DNA from: an uncultured Lachnospiraceae bacterium
GTDB lineage: Bacteria; Bacillota; Clostridia; Lachnospirales; Lachnospiraceae
Length of the DNA: 32,334 bases
Assembly (NCBI GenBank): GCA_910579325.1
Contig: CAJTTU010000024.1
Location: 9,765 to 42,098 of the forward strand
Reading direction: 5' to 3'
Part shown: positions 15,378-23,555 of the stretch, piece by piece
Layout of the letters: each line of letters opens with the position of its first letter
Position numbering within the stretch: the stretch's first letter is position 1
The notes under the pieces: generated by a model
Seen by the model: only the letters and a program-made list of their open reading frames with translations
What the model was told of the DNA's origin: nothing
The model's database searches: none
Made by a program: the position numbers and the translations under genes

Positions 15378-16943
15378 CTATCTATTTCCCGAAAGTATTT
15401 TCGGTGTTCCAAAATCCTCATTCAGCCAGCGCAATACTGAAATGATAAAAAGTATCTGAAAAACTAGAATCGGTACGCAGGTCAGGATAGACGAGGTTTT
15501 TACCACCTCCATACCGCCTACAAGAATCAGCGACATTGTCGCGAGAAATACAAAGAATGACCAGAATAAACGCACCCAGCGCCTGGGTTCCGCATTGTAT
15601 CCGACTTCCTGGCTGGTAATGTTTGACATGGTATAGGCGCCGGAGTCAATACCGGTGGCCTGCGCCACCATGAGAAGCAATACAAACAAAGGAATGATTA
15701 CCGTTTTGCCGGGCAGGGTATCCAGGATCGCGTAAATGGCACGGGGCCCTCCCTGGGACTGCAAAATTCCAATCAGATCCATACCCCTGTTAAAGATCAG
15801 ATCCTGAACATAACCACCTATAATGCCAAAAATCAGCATTGTACCGCCGCCTGCGGTGACGATCATATTGAGCACAAAAGCCTTCAGCGTTCTGCCTTTG
15901 GAAATGCGGGCCATGAACAGACCGATGTAGATTGCCCAGGACATCCACCATGCCCAGTAAAACACGGTCCAGTCCTGCGGAAAACCGGATCTGCCGACCG
16001 CGTCGGTATAAAAGCTCATTCTGAAGAAGTTCTGCATCATAATTCCCAGGGAATCGCTGAAGTAAGACAGAATCCATGCGGACGGCCCTGCCAGAAATAC
16101 ATAGACCACGAAAGAGATAAACATCACCATGTTGATGTCCGACAGCTTCGCGATTCCCGCATACAGGCCTTTGTAACAACTCCAGCTGTATATGCAGGTG
16201 AAAAACAATCCCACTCCGATCTTCAGCGGCATCGTATCCGGAATGCCGAAAAATTCCGATATAATGCAGGAAATCATGGGAAACACGAAAGCCAGTGATG
16301 TAGCGAAGCCGCCCATCATACCGATCACCACCAGCACGTCGATGGCAATGCCGATTTTTCCATATGCTCTTTTTCCCAGAAGTCCGCCGCATGCGTAACT
16401 TGCCTTAAAACGGAACTGCCGTCTGTTGTAATAACAGTATGCGAACGCAATGGCAGGTACGGCGAAAATGGCCCACGGGGTAAATCCCCAGTGAAAAAAG
16501 GTGTAAGCGGACGCCCATTCTCTGGCTGCCGCGGACATTGGTACGATGCCAAAGGGCGGGGACGACAGGTAGTACAGAGGTTCCAAGCAGGCCCAGTACA
16601 TTGCTCCCGCACCGATTCCCGCACAGAAAAACATTGCAATCCATGTAAAATTTTTAAACTCCGGCTGATCCTCCTCTGATCCCAGTTTTACGGAACCAAA
16701 TCTGCCCATTACAATCCACAGGCTGAAAGCAAGGCTGATAAATCCGACCAGTTCAAACAGCCAATCCAGACCATATGTAATTTTACCCATTACCAGACTG
16801 ACCAGCCCCTGGGCCTTATCCCGCAAGATAATCAATGGAACGTATAGCGCAAGGCAGCCGATGACAGAAGTCAGAAAAATCGGTTTTGATACGCCGGCCG
16901 TCTGTTTTTTTCCGTTTCTCTGTTCTCGTTCGTCGCCTTTCAT
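15378..16943 (-). CDS. BCCT-family betaine/carnitine/choline-type transporter (second of pair)
   Basis: BCCT carriers import trimethylammonium compounds such as glycine betaine, carnitine or choline. This 521-residue protein has about 12 membrane segments and the family's signature region: GAGAMYWACLEPLYYLSSPP, then FHWGFTPWAIFAVPAIAFAY, and the later FYWAWWMSWAIYIGLFMARI with aromatic residues of the substrate cage, followed by SKGRT. Its ATG directly follows the stop of the upstream BCCT gene (TAAATG), so the two are translationally coupled. The context of an MttB methyltransferase and a corrinoid protein points to uptake of a methylamine growth substrate rather than osmoprotection. The exact substrate is not determined. 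Confidence 0.9.
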   Translation of the reverse strand: MKGDEREQRNGKKQTAGVSKPIFLTSVIGCLALYVPLIILRDKAQGLVSLVMGKITYGLDWLFELVGFISLAFSLWIVMGRFGSVKLGSEEDQPEFKNFTWIAMFFCAGIGAGAMYWACLEPLYYLSSPPFGIVPMSAAAREWASAYTFFHWGFTPWAIFAVPAIAFAYCYYNRRQFRFKASYACGGLLGKRAYGKIGIAIDVLVVIGMMGGFATSLAFVFPMISCIISEFFGIPDTMPLKIGVGLFFTCIYSWSCYKGLYAGIAKLSDINMVMFISFVVYVFLAGPSAWILSYFSDSLGIMMQNFFRMSFYTDAVGRSGFPQDWTVFYWAWWMSWAIYIGLFMARISKGRTLKAFVLNMIVTAGGGTMLIFGIIGGYVQDLIFNRGMDLIGILQSQGGPRAIYAILDTLPGKTVIIPLFVLLLMVAQATGIDSGAYTMSNITSQEVGYNAEPRRWVRLFWSFFVFLATMSLILVGGMEVVKTSSILTCVPILVFQILFIISVLRWLNEDFGTPKILSGNR

Positions 16944-18506
16944 TTACTGCTCCTCGTAAACAATCTCTTTCCGTACGGTTCCGTCGTCATTCAAAACAGT
17001 CCATTTTTGTCTGATTTCTTTGAAAAAGGTAATAACCATTAAAGCGATAATAATCATCGCGGGGATGGAACCGATGATGGTAACTGCCTGAGCCGCGGAA
17101 ATACCGCCGCAAAGCAGCAGAGCGATCGCGATCGCACCAACACCCAGTGACCAGAAAATTTTATTCCAGTTGGGCGGCTCATCCTCAGGCCCCAGATCCT
17201 TTGTGGTGATCATGGCCATGCTGTAAACATTGCCGTTCAGCAGAGTCTGCATACACAGAAATCCAAAGATCATCAGAACCGGATATAAAAACCTGATAAA
17301 AGGGATGTAATCCCAAAGGGCTACGATTGCCGCCCCCTGTCCGGATGCAGCGATTATGGAAGCCAGATCTACATGATTGTTCTGATAAATATAAATAGAG
17401 TAATTCTGAAATACGCCAAAGAACAGCCATAAACCCAGTGTCTGAGCCGCCAGAGCGCCGATAACAGTCTGTCTTACGGTACGTCCACGGGAGATCTTCG
17501 CGAAAAATAAACCGTTATGGATTGCCAGCGCCAGGTACCAGCACCAATAAAATACCGTCCAGTTCTGAGGCGTGCCGGACGCCGCGTATGTATCCGTATT
17601 GAATGTCAGACGAATAATATTCTGCAGATACATGCCGATGTTATCCAGCGCGGCATTCATCATATAAGATGTAGGACCTACGATCAGCAGGAATGCCAGC
17701 AGGCCAAAGCCGACTACCACACGGAAGTTGCTCAGATACTTGACGCCTTTGGAAAGACCGGTGTACAGCAGTAACGCCATTACCACTGACCACATAATGA
17801 TGACGACCGCCTCTGCCCGGAAATTCATTTGAATGCCGAAACTTCGGCCGATGAGCGCTGACACGGTAGGTACGTTTACCCCTACGGCCGTTACCACACC
17901 TGTAAGGATGGATACGGCAAATAACGCGTCGATGACCTTGCCGAAAATACCTTTGGAATTCTTCTCGCCAATAAGAGATACGCAGGCTGTGGAGGGACGT
18001 ACATCCTTTACCTTCTTGCAGAAGATCTGGTATGCCCATACAACACCCATCAGAGTCGCCGCTGCCTGAATCACAAATCCCCAGTGGTGAAAAGGATAAG
18101 CGGTTGCTCTATACAGTGCTTCCATCGAATAAGGTTCAACTCCCTCGGTGGGCGTCTGATAGTAATAAAACCATTCGATTGCTGTCCATGTTAATACGCC
18201 TACGCCTACGGTGGATGTAAAAATCATGCTCAGCCATGAGAATGTACTGTGTTCAGGCGTTTCCGTACCAAAGCGCATCTTACCGGCAGGATGAATACAC
18301 AGGAAAATACACAACACGATCAGCGCGAATACAAACAGTTCAATGAACCAGCCCAGATCAGCGCAGATCACGCCGAATGCCAGCGTACTAAGTGTGGCGC
18401 CGGCAGAAGCCGGATCACTTAAAACCCATGCCACCAATGCGATGATCACAAGCAGAGGCGGAATAAATACGACCGGCTCAATACCTGCGCTTTTTTTCTT
18501 TTCCAT
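16944..18506 (-). CDS. BCCT-family betaine/carnitine/choline-type transporter (first of pair)
   Basis: This 520-residue carrier has the same fold as its neighbour. Its core motifs are GVGVLTWTAIEWFYYYQTP, FHHWGFVIQAAATLMGV and FYWCWYLALAIHNGLFFAKI followed by SRGRT. The classical WG-x-x-EP motif is altered to WTAIEW, so substrate choice may differ from the neighbouring carrier, which keeps LEP. A strong AGGAGGGG lies before the ATG, 24 bases after the methyltransferase stop. Two different BCCT proteins in tandem suggest two substrates, or a substrate/product exchange; this is inference. Confidence 0.9.
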   Translation of the reverse strand: MEKKKSAGIEPVVFIPPLLVIIALVAWVLSDPASAGATLSTLAFGVICADLGWFIELFVFALIVLCIFLCIHPAGKMRFGTETPEHSTFSWLSMIFTSTVGVGVLTWTAIEWFYYYQTPTEGVEPYSMEALYRATAYPFHHWGFVIQAAATLMGVVWAYQIFCKKVKDVRPSTACVSLIGEKNSKGIFGKVIDALFAVSILTGVVTAVGVNVPTVSALIGRSFGIQMNFRAEAVVIIMWSVVMALLLYTGLSKGVKYLSNFRVVVGFGLLAFLLIVGPTSYMMNAALDNIGMYLQNIIRLTFNTDTYAASGTPQNWTVFYWCWYLALAIHNGLFFAKISRGRTVRQTVIGALAAQTLGLWLFFGVFQNYSIYIYQNNHVDLASIIAASGQGAAIVALWDYIPFIRFLYPVLMIFGFLCMQTLLNGNVYSMAMITTKDLGPEDEPPNWNKIFWSLGVGAIAIALLLCGGISAAQAVTIIGSIPAMIIIALMVITFFKEIRQKWTVLNDDGTVRKEIVYEEQ

Positions 18507-18530
18507 TATACTGCCCCTCCTCTCTTTGCC

Positions 18531-19970
18531 TTATACTCCCCCTATAACCTTTTCCATATAAGCGCGCAGATCCTTATCTGTCTCAGAATCCAGCAGTGTG
18601 TCGGGAGCTGCTGCCAGAATCTCTTTATACTTCACATTCGCACGCCGGATAACATCCTGAGAACCTTTGTCAGTCCAGTCACTGTAACTTTCGCACTCGG
18701 AGATATCATTGTTAAACACCTCTCTGAAATGCTCGAATGTATCGTCATGCTCAAGATAAGAACCTCTGGGGCCGACCTCTTTAATCACATCAACAGACAG
18801 AGCGTCGTCATCGGTCTCTATACCCTGTTTCAGATACAGCGCTCTCTTAATAATCTCTTCGTCTACGATATGTTTCTCATAAGATACTGTCATAATAGCA
18901 TCCAGAACGCCCAGACACTCGTTAATGATATCTGCTTCCGCGAAAATTGCCATCATTACATTCTGCATGGTCTCCAAACCCGCCTGCATATCAGGCACCT
19001 TCGCGTCGGTCATACCGCACATACTCCTGGTAGGAAGATGATAGAATTCATGAGCCATCAGCAGCAGAAGGACGTTGACCAGAGACATATCGGGCGTACC
19101 TGTCATATAGGTCCCCTTCTTCATATAGCCGACGGTTGAAGAAGGCGCGTAAACAACGGGAGTTTTCTCATTGATCAGATTCGTCAGTACAATGCCGCTG
19201 AGTATTTCCGTATTCTGCAGTACCAGCATACCCATATGACGCATGGGACCGGAAATGCCTGCCAGAATACAGGGAAGCAGATAAACCCCTTGTCCGCGCT
19301 GAATATACTCGATCATGGAACCCAGCGTATCACGCGACCATGCCAGAGGACTTAAGGGATTAGGATTAAAATTACTATACTGAATATCTGTCTCCTCGCC
19401 GGGTGACATGCCCATGGAAATCTGAATCATATCCAGGAACTCTTTGCTGCTCTTCTGACCCATGGTGAAGCCCAGTGCAGGCTTGTCTGAGTTCTTCAGC
19501 ACTTCATAGCACATATACAGATGTTTGAACTCCTCCGGAACATCTGAAGGATTCAGCGGATGTGTTCCTACCAGATTTATAAGGTCGCTGGCTTGCGCCA
19601 GTCTCATCATATTTCCATAATCCTCAAGGGCAGCCAGTCTTTTACCATAATCCAGATCCTGAATAAATACGGCGCCTCCATTAGGAAATACCGCGAAATC
19701 TTTTCCAATTTCCACTGTCTTTTCCGGATTACGACTGCAAAACTTAAAAGTACGAGGCAGTGTCTTCAAAGCCTTTTCTACCATAGCCCTGGTGATGTAG
19801 ACACGATATCCGTCTACTTTTGCTCCGTGCTTTTTAAAGAGTTCGATCACTTCATCACTCTGGAATATCACGCCGGTATTTTCCAGAATGTCGATGGACG
19901 CCTCATGGATTCGTCCATAATCTCTGTCCTCGATAAAACGCAGTGTTGAATACAGTCCTTTCTTATCCAT
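18531..19970 (-). CDS. MttB-superfamily corrinoid methyltransferase (non-pyrrolysine)
   Basis: Members of the trimethylamine methyltransferase (MttB) superfamily move a methyl group from a methylated amine to the Co(I) of a corrinoid protein. This 479-residue TIM-barrel-type protein is read through without an in-frame TAG, so it belongs to the large group without pyrrolysine. Characterised members of that group act on quaternary amines (MtgB on glycine betaine, MtpB on proline betaine, MtcB on carnitine). Family features seen are the start RIHEASIDILENTGVIF, the central GISGPMRHMG region, and the C-terminal IKEVGPRGSYLEHDDTFEHF. A clear TTAGGAGG precedes the ATG. A corrinoid protein gene lies upstream and two BCCT carriers downstream, which supports a quaternary amine substrate. 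Which one is unknown. Confidence 0.88.
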   Translation of the reverse strand: MDKKGLYSTLRFIEDRDYGRIHEASIDILENTGVIFQSDEVIELFKKHGAKVDGYRVYITRAMVEKALKTLPRTFKFCSRNPEKTVEIGKDFAVFPNGGAVFIQDLDYGKRLAALEDYGNMMRLAQASDLINLVGTHPLNPSDVPEEFKHLYMCYEVLKNSDKPALGFTMGQKSSKEFLDMIQISMGMSPGEETDIQYSNFNPNPLSPLAWSRDTLGSMIEYIQRGQGVYLLPCILAGISGPMRHMGMLVLQNTEILSGIVLTNLINEKTPVVYAPSSTVGYMKKGTYMTGTPDMSLVNVLLLLMAHEFYHLPTRSMCGMTDAKVPDMQAGLETMQNVMMAIFAEADIINECLGVLDAIMTVSYEKHIVDEEIIKRALYLKQGIETDDDALSVDVIKEVGPRGSYLEHDDTFEHFREVFNNDISECESYSDWTDKGSQDVIRRANVKYKEILAAAPDTLLDSETDKDLRAYMEKVIGGV

Positions 19971-20043
19971 ATGTTATGTCCTCCTAACAATTTCTTCCGG
20001 GATGCCAGTTCCTGATCCGAACTTCTGGTTCCACAGAATACTT

Positions 20044-20064
20044 CTCCTGATTTAGTTCCTCTGA
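20044..20064 (-). repeat. Divergent copy of the intercistronic repeat
   Basis: On the minus strand TCAGAGGAACTAAATCAGGAG resembles the second half of the repeat unit. Unlike other copies it lies about 75 bases before the start codon, in the leader of the first MttB gene. It may be a decayed copy or chance. Confidence 0.35.
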
Positions 20065-20068
20065 CATG

Positions 20069-20119
20069 AAAAAAAACGGTTTTGTTTCCATCTCTTACTG
20101 AAAGGATAGCACAAAACCG
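20069..20119 (-). terminator. Terminator between corrinoid protein gene and MttB gene
   Basis: On the minus strand CGGTTTTG (20119-20112) pairs with CAAAACCG (20084-20077) and eight T follow. It lies 37 bases past the corrinoid protein stop and ahead of the MttB leader, so it should reduce or separate expression of the downstream genes. Confidence 0.75.
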
Positions 20120-20155
20120 GTCTCAATATTTTTGTTATATTTTATTATTTTTTGC

Positions 20156-20803
20156 TTAATTGTCCTTTAACAGTCTGTCCAGATTTTTTTTCAGAAAATC
20201 CCTCAGCGCCTGGGCATCCCGGGTATAATAATCCGCCCCGATCGACTCGGCATAAGACTTTGTCACCGGCAGGCCGCCCACAAAAACCGTCACCTGATCC
20301 CGCAGCCCTTCCTTTTCCAGTTCTCTGATCACCAGCTTCATCTCCCCCAGCGTTGTGGTAAGAAGAGCGGAGATCAGAACCAGCTTCGCGTCGTATTTCC
20401 GGACCGCCTCCACAAATTCCTCCTTTGACACGTCCACCCCCAGATCGATCACTTTAACCTCCAGGGTAGAGACATAGATTCTCACCAGATTTTTTCCGAT
20501 ATCATGATAATCGCCTTCCACCGTTCCCAAAATAGCCGTACATTTATAACCGTTCTTCTGCTTCAGATACGGCCGGAGGGTTTCCAGGCCGATATTCAGC
20601 GCTCTGCCGGACATCAGCGCTTCCGGGACAAACATACTCATGGACTGAAACTTCTCTTCCATTTTTTTGATGCCGCCGATCAGTCCCCGTTCCAGAATCA
20701 TTTCGGCCGGATACATTTTTCCCAATGCCTTCCGTACCAGGCTCTCTGTTTTTTCCGCGTTTCCCACTAAAAGAGAATCGCTGATCTCTTCATAGATATC
20801 CAC
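20156..20803 (-). CDS. Corrinoid (B12-binding) methyl carrier protein, MttC/MtbC-like
   Basis: This protein carries the methyl group on a protein-bound corrinoid between an MttB-type enzyme and a second methyltransferase. The 215-residue product has the helical cap domain (about residues 1-85) and a B12-binding Rossmann domain. The cobalt-ligating motif is GTVEGDYHDIGKN, with His100 in the DxHxxG pattern; the family's S-x-L is at residues 145-147 and the GG loop is FVGGLPVT. Length is as expected. A GGGAGG site precedes the ATG, 24 bases after the regulator gene. It is the only corrinoid carrier in the window and could serve both MttB enzymes. Confidence 0.93.
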   Translation of the reverse strand: MDIYEEISDSLLVGNAEKTESLVRKALGKMYPAEMILERGLIGGIKKMEEKFQSMSMFVPEALMSGRALNIGLETLRPYLKQKNGYKCTAILGTVEGDYHDIGKNLVRIYVSTLEVKVIDLGVDVSKEEFVEAVRKYDAKLVLISALLTTTLGEMKLVIRELEKEGLRDQVTVFVGGLPVTKSYAESIGADYYTRDAQALRDFLKKNLDRLLKDN

Positions 20804-20827
20804 TTTATACCTCCCAAATCCGCAAGA

Positions 20828-22114
20828 CTATGACAACATTTTATTTCTGTATTGCCCCGGCGTTAAACCGATAAATCTTCTGAATACCTTCGTATAATGA
20901 CTCTGACTGGCAAACCCGCATTTCCGGCCGATTTCCCCGATATTCCACGCCCGGCTTTTCATCAGTTCTATGGATTTTTCCACGCGCACCCGCAGCAGGT
21001 AGTCATTGACCGTCATATTCATGTTTTTTCTGAACAGAGCGCACAGATAAGATCTGCTCAGACAGACATGGGCCGCGATGTCGTCAAGAACAATTTCCTC
21101 TCCATAATGCTGCTGTATATAGTCTGTCACCGACCGGATCAGCCCGGTATGAGAATCTCCTACCGACTGAAAAATCATATCCAGATAATTGCAGCTCATG
21201 GCATAAGAAACCGCATAAATTTCTTCTGAATTTTTCAGATTCTTTGTCTCCTTCTCATACTGCCTGAGCATCTGCTGCGCCAGCTCAGCTTCCAGTCCAG
21301 CCTCCGCGCAGGCTCTGGAAACCAGCACCATAAAATCCCTTACGCTTTGTTTTACCTCTGTCTCGTCATATCCGGAGAGGATCTCCATATCCGTGTACAG
21401 AACCAGAAACAGTTCCACAATTTTCTCTTTATTCCCCATCCGGACATACTGAAGAAAGTTCCGCTCCCGCTTCAGATAAATAGAACGGTCAAACGCTGAT
21501 TTCTCATATGTCTTTTTCCTGTCCCGGATCCGGGATAATACCATATTTCTCCAGTTGTATTTATTCTTCTGATCGATCAGGAGATAATATCCGGTATTGC
21601 TGAAATGTTCCGCTACCACTTTCAGAAGCTCCGCCGCTGCCTGACACTGCCTGACAGAAATCACCTTCAATTCTTTGGCCCTGTCCAGCAGTTGTTCTGA
21701 CTGTCCCTCATAAAGACGCAGACTTTTGATCTCATTTAAAAACAGGCGGTCCGCTTTCCAGAGCAGTACTTGGCCGCATACGATAGCACCCACCCTGGTC
21801 CGCTCGATCTGCAGCGGCGAAGCCCACATCACCAGCCCGCCATGACAGCGGAAAAAATAAGGCTCATCCCACTTAAAGGCTTCCTTGCACGCCTTTTCAT
21901 AACACCGTCTGCACCGTTCTCTGCCCTCGGCGGTGGACTGAATATACTGGCAGAATGTATTTTCCTCATATTGCGCGCCGGACAGAAACACTTCCCCGTA
22001 CAGATTGACAGCCACCACGCTCAGCTCGGTGGACACGGAAAAATTATCCATTACCTTGCGCAGATTTTCCTTTTCCAGCGCCAGTTTTTCATTCTCCAAC
22101 TTATCTGCCCCCAT
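20828..22114 (-). CDS. PocR-domain AraC-family transcription regulator
   Basis: The N-terminal part (about residues 22-120) matches the PocR ligand-sensing domain, with FCQYIQS, a CRRCYEKAC cysteine cluster (C68, C71, C76), FRCHGGLVMWASPL (C90, H91) and GAIVCGQVLLW. PocR-type domains bind small molecules, or sometimes metal centres, through these Cys/His residues. A helical linker follows, and the last 100 residues are an AraC-type DNA-binding domain (VLDDIAAHVCLSRSYLCALF and IGEIGRKCGFASQSHYTKVF). It probably senses the amine substrate or corrinoid state and activates the downstream genes. The corrinoid protein gene follows closely. The start is not strongly supported by a ribosome site; ATG 22114 overlaps the end of a 50-codon frame upstream. 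Confidence 0.87.
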   Translation of the reverse strand: MGADKLENEKLALEKENLRKVMDNFSVSTELSVVAVNLYGEVFLSGAQYEENTFCQYIQSTAEGRERCRRCYEKACKEAFKWDEPYFFRCHGGLVMWASPLQIERTRVGAIVCGQVLLWKADRLFLNEIKSLRLYEGQSEQLLDRAKELKVISVRQCQAAAELLKVVAEHFSNTGYYLLIDQKNKYNWRNMVLSRIRDRKKTYEKSAFDRSIYLKRERNFLQYVRMGNKEKIVELFLVLYTDMEILSGYDETEVKQSVRDFMVLVSRACAEAGLEAELAQQMLRQYEKETKNLKNSEEIYAVSYAMSCNYLDMIFQSVGDSHTGLIRSVTDYIQQHYGEEIVLDDIAAHVCLSRSYLCALFRKNMNMTVNDYLLRVRVEKSIELMKSRAWNIGEIGRKCGFASQSHYTKVFRRFIGLTPGQYRNKMLS

Positions 22115-22253
22115 CTTTTATTCGGCGGATCCGTTTAAACTGTTTTGAGCTGTCCTCCTGGAACGACCTCTCCGGCTTCACACCCCAGATTACGATCACA
22201 GTGATATCGTTTTCATTAAATTCCGGTTCCTGAGAGTTTGTTTTTAATGCCAT
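22101..22253 (-). CDS. Possible 50-residue leader ORF overlapping the PocR-AraC start
   Basis: The frame starts at ATG 22253 and ends at TAA 22101-22103, inside the first codons of the regulator. The product begins MALKTNSQEPEF and ends in a basic RIRRIKDGGR tail. It lacks a clear ribosome site. The overlap would allow coupled translation and would explain the poor ribosome site of the regulator. No family is recognised, and it could be chance. Confidence 0.3.
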   Translation of the reverse strand: MALKTNSQEPEFNENDITVIVIWGVKPERSFQEDSSKQFKRIRRIKDGGR

Positions 22254-22282
22254 ATCCGCTGCAACATTTGTTTATTGCATAT

Positions 22283-22305
22283 AGTATACCATAACCGGAT
22301 GGTAT
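22283..22305 (-). promoter_or_regulatory. Promoter with inverted repeat upstream of the regulator gene
   Basis: On the minus strand a TATACT -10 element (22288-22283) lies beside a perfect inverted repeat, ATACCAT and ATGGTAT, at 22286-22292 and 22299-22305 with a 6-base spacer. No good -35 element is present at 17 bases, as expected for an activated promoter. The repeat would cover the -10 edge and spacer, so it may be an operator. Confidence 0.5.
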
Positions 22306-22363
22306 CGCGAACTATTGTGCGAAATTTTCTCCAAAAAAATAAGTATACCCAAAAGAAAACGAA

Positions 22364-22425
22364 CAAAAAAGTCCCTGTTAAAATCAAAAATCATCAAGAC
22401 CTTGGTTTTATCAGGGAACTTTTTT
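22364..22425. terminator. Bidirectional terminator after the DUF362 gene
   Basis: TCCCTG near 22372 pairs with CAGGGA at 22412-22417, extended by AAAA/TTTT pairs. T runs follow on both strands. It separates the DUF362 transcript from the PocR-AraC locus. The rest of 22426-22494 is AT-rich with nothing recognised. Confidence 0.7.
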
Positions 22426-22494
22426 AATTAGACTCACAATTATAAAAGCGGTATTAACTGACAGTTACGACTGTTTAAAAAGAGGTTTCTCCTC

Positions 22495-23364
22495 TTACTC
22501 CACGGTGATCAGCTCATACTCCCGTGATCCGAAGCCCAGCTTCGCCGCGGCCTCCACCGTATGGACGCCGTTCTTGCTTTCGATCCGTTCCAAAAGATGC
22601 GCCTGACCCGGATCATCCTTGGCCCCGTAAACCAGATCCAGGCAGGCCTGGTCGATGGCAATGGGATCCAGGGAAGCCAGGATGCCGATATCCTTCATGC
22701 AGGGATCCTCTGCTACGGCACAGCAGTCGCAATCCACGGACATGTTTTTCATCACATTAATATATACGATATTTCCCTTAAAATATTCCACCACGGAAGC
22801 CGCCGCGTCCGCCATGGATTCCAGGAAAGAATCATGGTCGGAGGTCCAGAACGCGTCCACATCTCCCACACCATGGATATATGCCTTTCCATAGGAGGAG
22901 GCAAAGCCGATGGAAAGCTGTTTGAGCGCGCCGCCGAAGCCGCCCATGGGATGGCCTTTAAAATGAGACAGCACCAGCGCCGAATCGTAATCCGCCATAT
23001 GACGTCCCACAAAGTTTCTGGAAATTTTATTTCCGTTTTTCACTTCCAGCTCCAGATCCGGTCCCTCGGCATCCAGAATATCTACGGCAAACTGTCTGCT
23101 CCAGCCATGATCCTCCATCGTCTTCACATGCTTTTCCGTCGTGTTCCGGGTTCCCTCATATGCCGTATTGCATTCTACAACCGTTCCTCCCACATAATCG
23201 ATGACAGGCTTCCAGAACTCCGGGCGGAGGAAATTCTGATTTCCCGTCTCGCCGGAGTGCACCTTAATACCGATCTTCCCGGACAAAGGCGTATCCAGCA
23301 GTCTGTAAAGCTCCAATACTTTTTCAGGTGTAATCGTTTTCGAGAAATAAACCTTTGACTTCAT
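22495..23364 (-). CDS. DUF362 domain protein
   Basis: This 289-residue protein fits the DUF362 family, which is often found near iron-sulfur proteins and corrinoid enzymes but has no agreed reaction. Visible features are KIGIKVHSGETGNQNFLRPE near the N-terminus, the glycine-rich HFKGHPMGGFGGALKQLSIGF at about residues 135-155, and a cysteine group in MSVDCDCCAVAEDPCM followed by LASLDPIAIDQACLDLV. No extra ferredoxin-like 4Fe-4S domain with CxxCxxCxxxC is present. The frame begins with GTG at 23367, but ATG 23364 is equally well placed after AAGGAG. It has its own distinctive promoter and is followed by a terminator, so it is probably a single-gene transcript. The MFS and second MttB gene lie upstream on the same strand. 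Confidence 0.82.
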   Translation of the reverse strand: MKSKVYFSKTITPEKVLELYRLLDTPLSGKIGIKVHSGETGNQNFLRPEFWKPVIDYVGGTVVECNTAYEGTRNTTEKHVKTMEDHGWSRQFAVDILDAEGPDLELEVKNGNKISRNFVGRHMADYDSALVLSHFKGHPMGGFGGALKQLSIGFASSYGKAYIHGVGDVDAFWTSDHDSFLESMADAAASVVEYFKGNIVYINVMKNMSVDCDCCAVAEDPCMKDIGILASLDPIAIDQACLDLVYGAKDDPGQAHLLERIESKNGVHTVEAAAKLGFGSREYELITVE

Positions 23365-23402
23365 CACAGCATTCTCCTTATATTCATATTTTTCTGCTTA
23401 AC

Positions 23403-23433
23403 AGTTTACATCATGGAGTCCACTCTAAGTCAA
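23403..23433 (-). promoter_or_regulatory. MerR-type promoter (19-base spacer) of the DUF362 gene
   Basis: On the minus strand TTGACT (23433-23428) and TAAACT (23408-23403) are separated by 19 bases. The spacer carries the perfect inverted repeat GAGT-GG-ACTC preceded by CTTGACTTA. A stretched spacer with this repeat is the hallmark of promoters twisted into shape by MerR-family activators. No MerR gene is in the window. Confidence 0.65.
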
Positions 23434-23454
23434 GGGGTTTTTGCATCGGCGTCG

Positions 23455-23541
23455 ATCAGCAAACCACCCGATGCTGCCGATCGCAGCCCGCAGCGCTTTC
23501 AGATCCGGCTGTTTGTCCTTTTCCAGCGTCACAAGAAAATA
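23455..23541 (-). pseudogene. Fragment resembling a YbaK/ProX-type aminoacyl-tRNA deacylase
   Basis: Downstream of the MFS stop, one minus-strand frame reads YFLVTLEKDKQPDLKALRAA and continues with IGSIGWFAD. This looks like the central part of a YbaK/ProX-type deacylase (pattern LVTL-x-ADK-x-x-DLK-x-L). There is no start, and a stop codon lies three codons upstream. Only about 29 codons remain. The match is from memory of the family and is tentative. Confidence 0.35.
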
Positions 23542-23555
23542 CTGCCGCTAACTGC

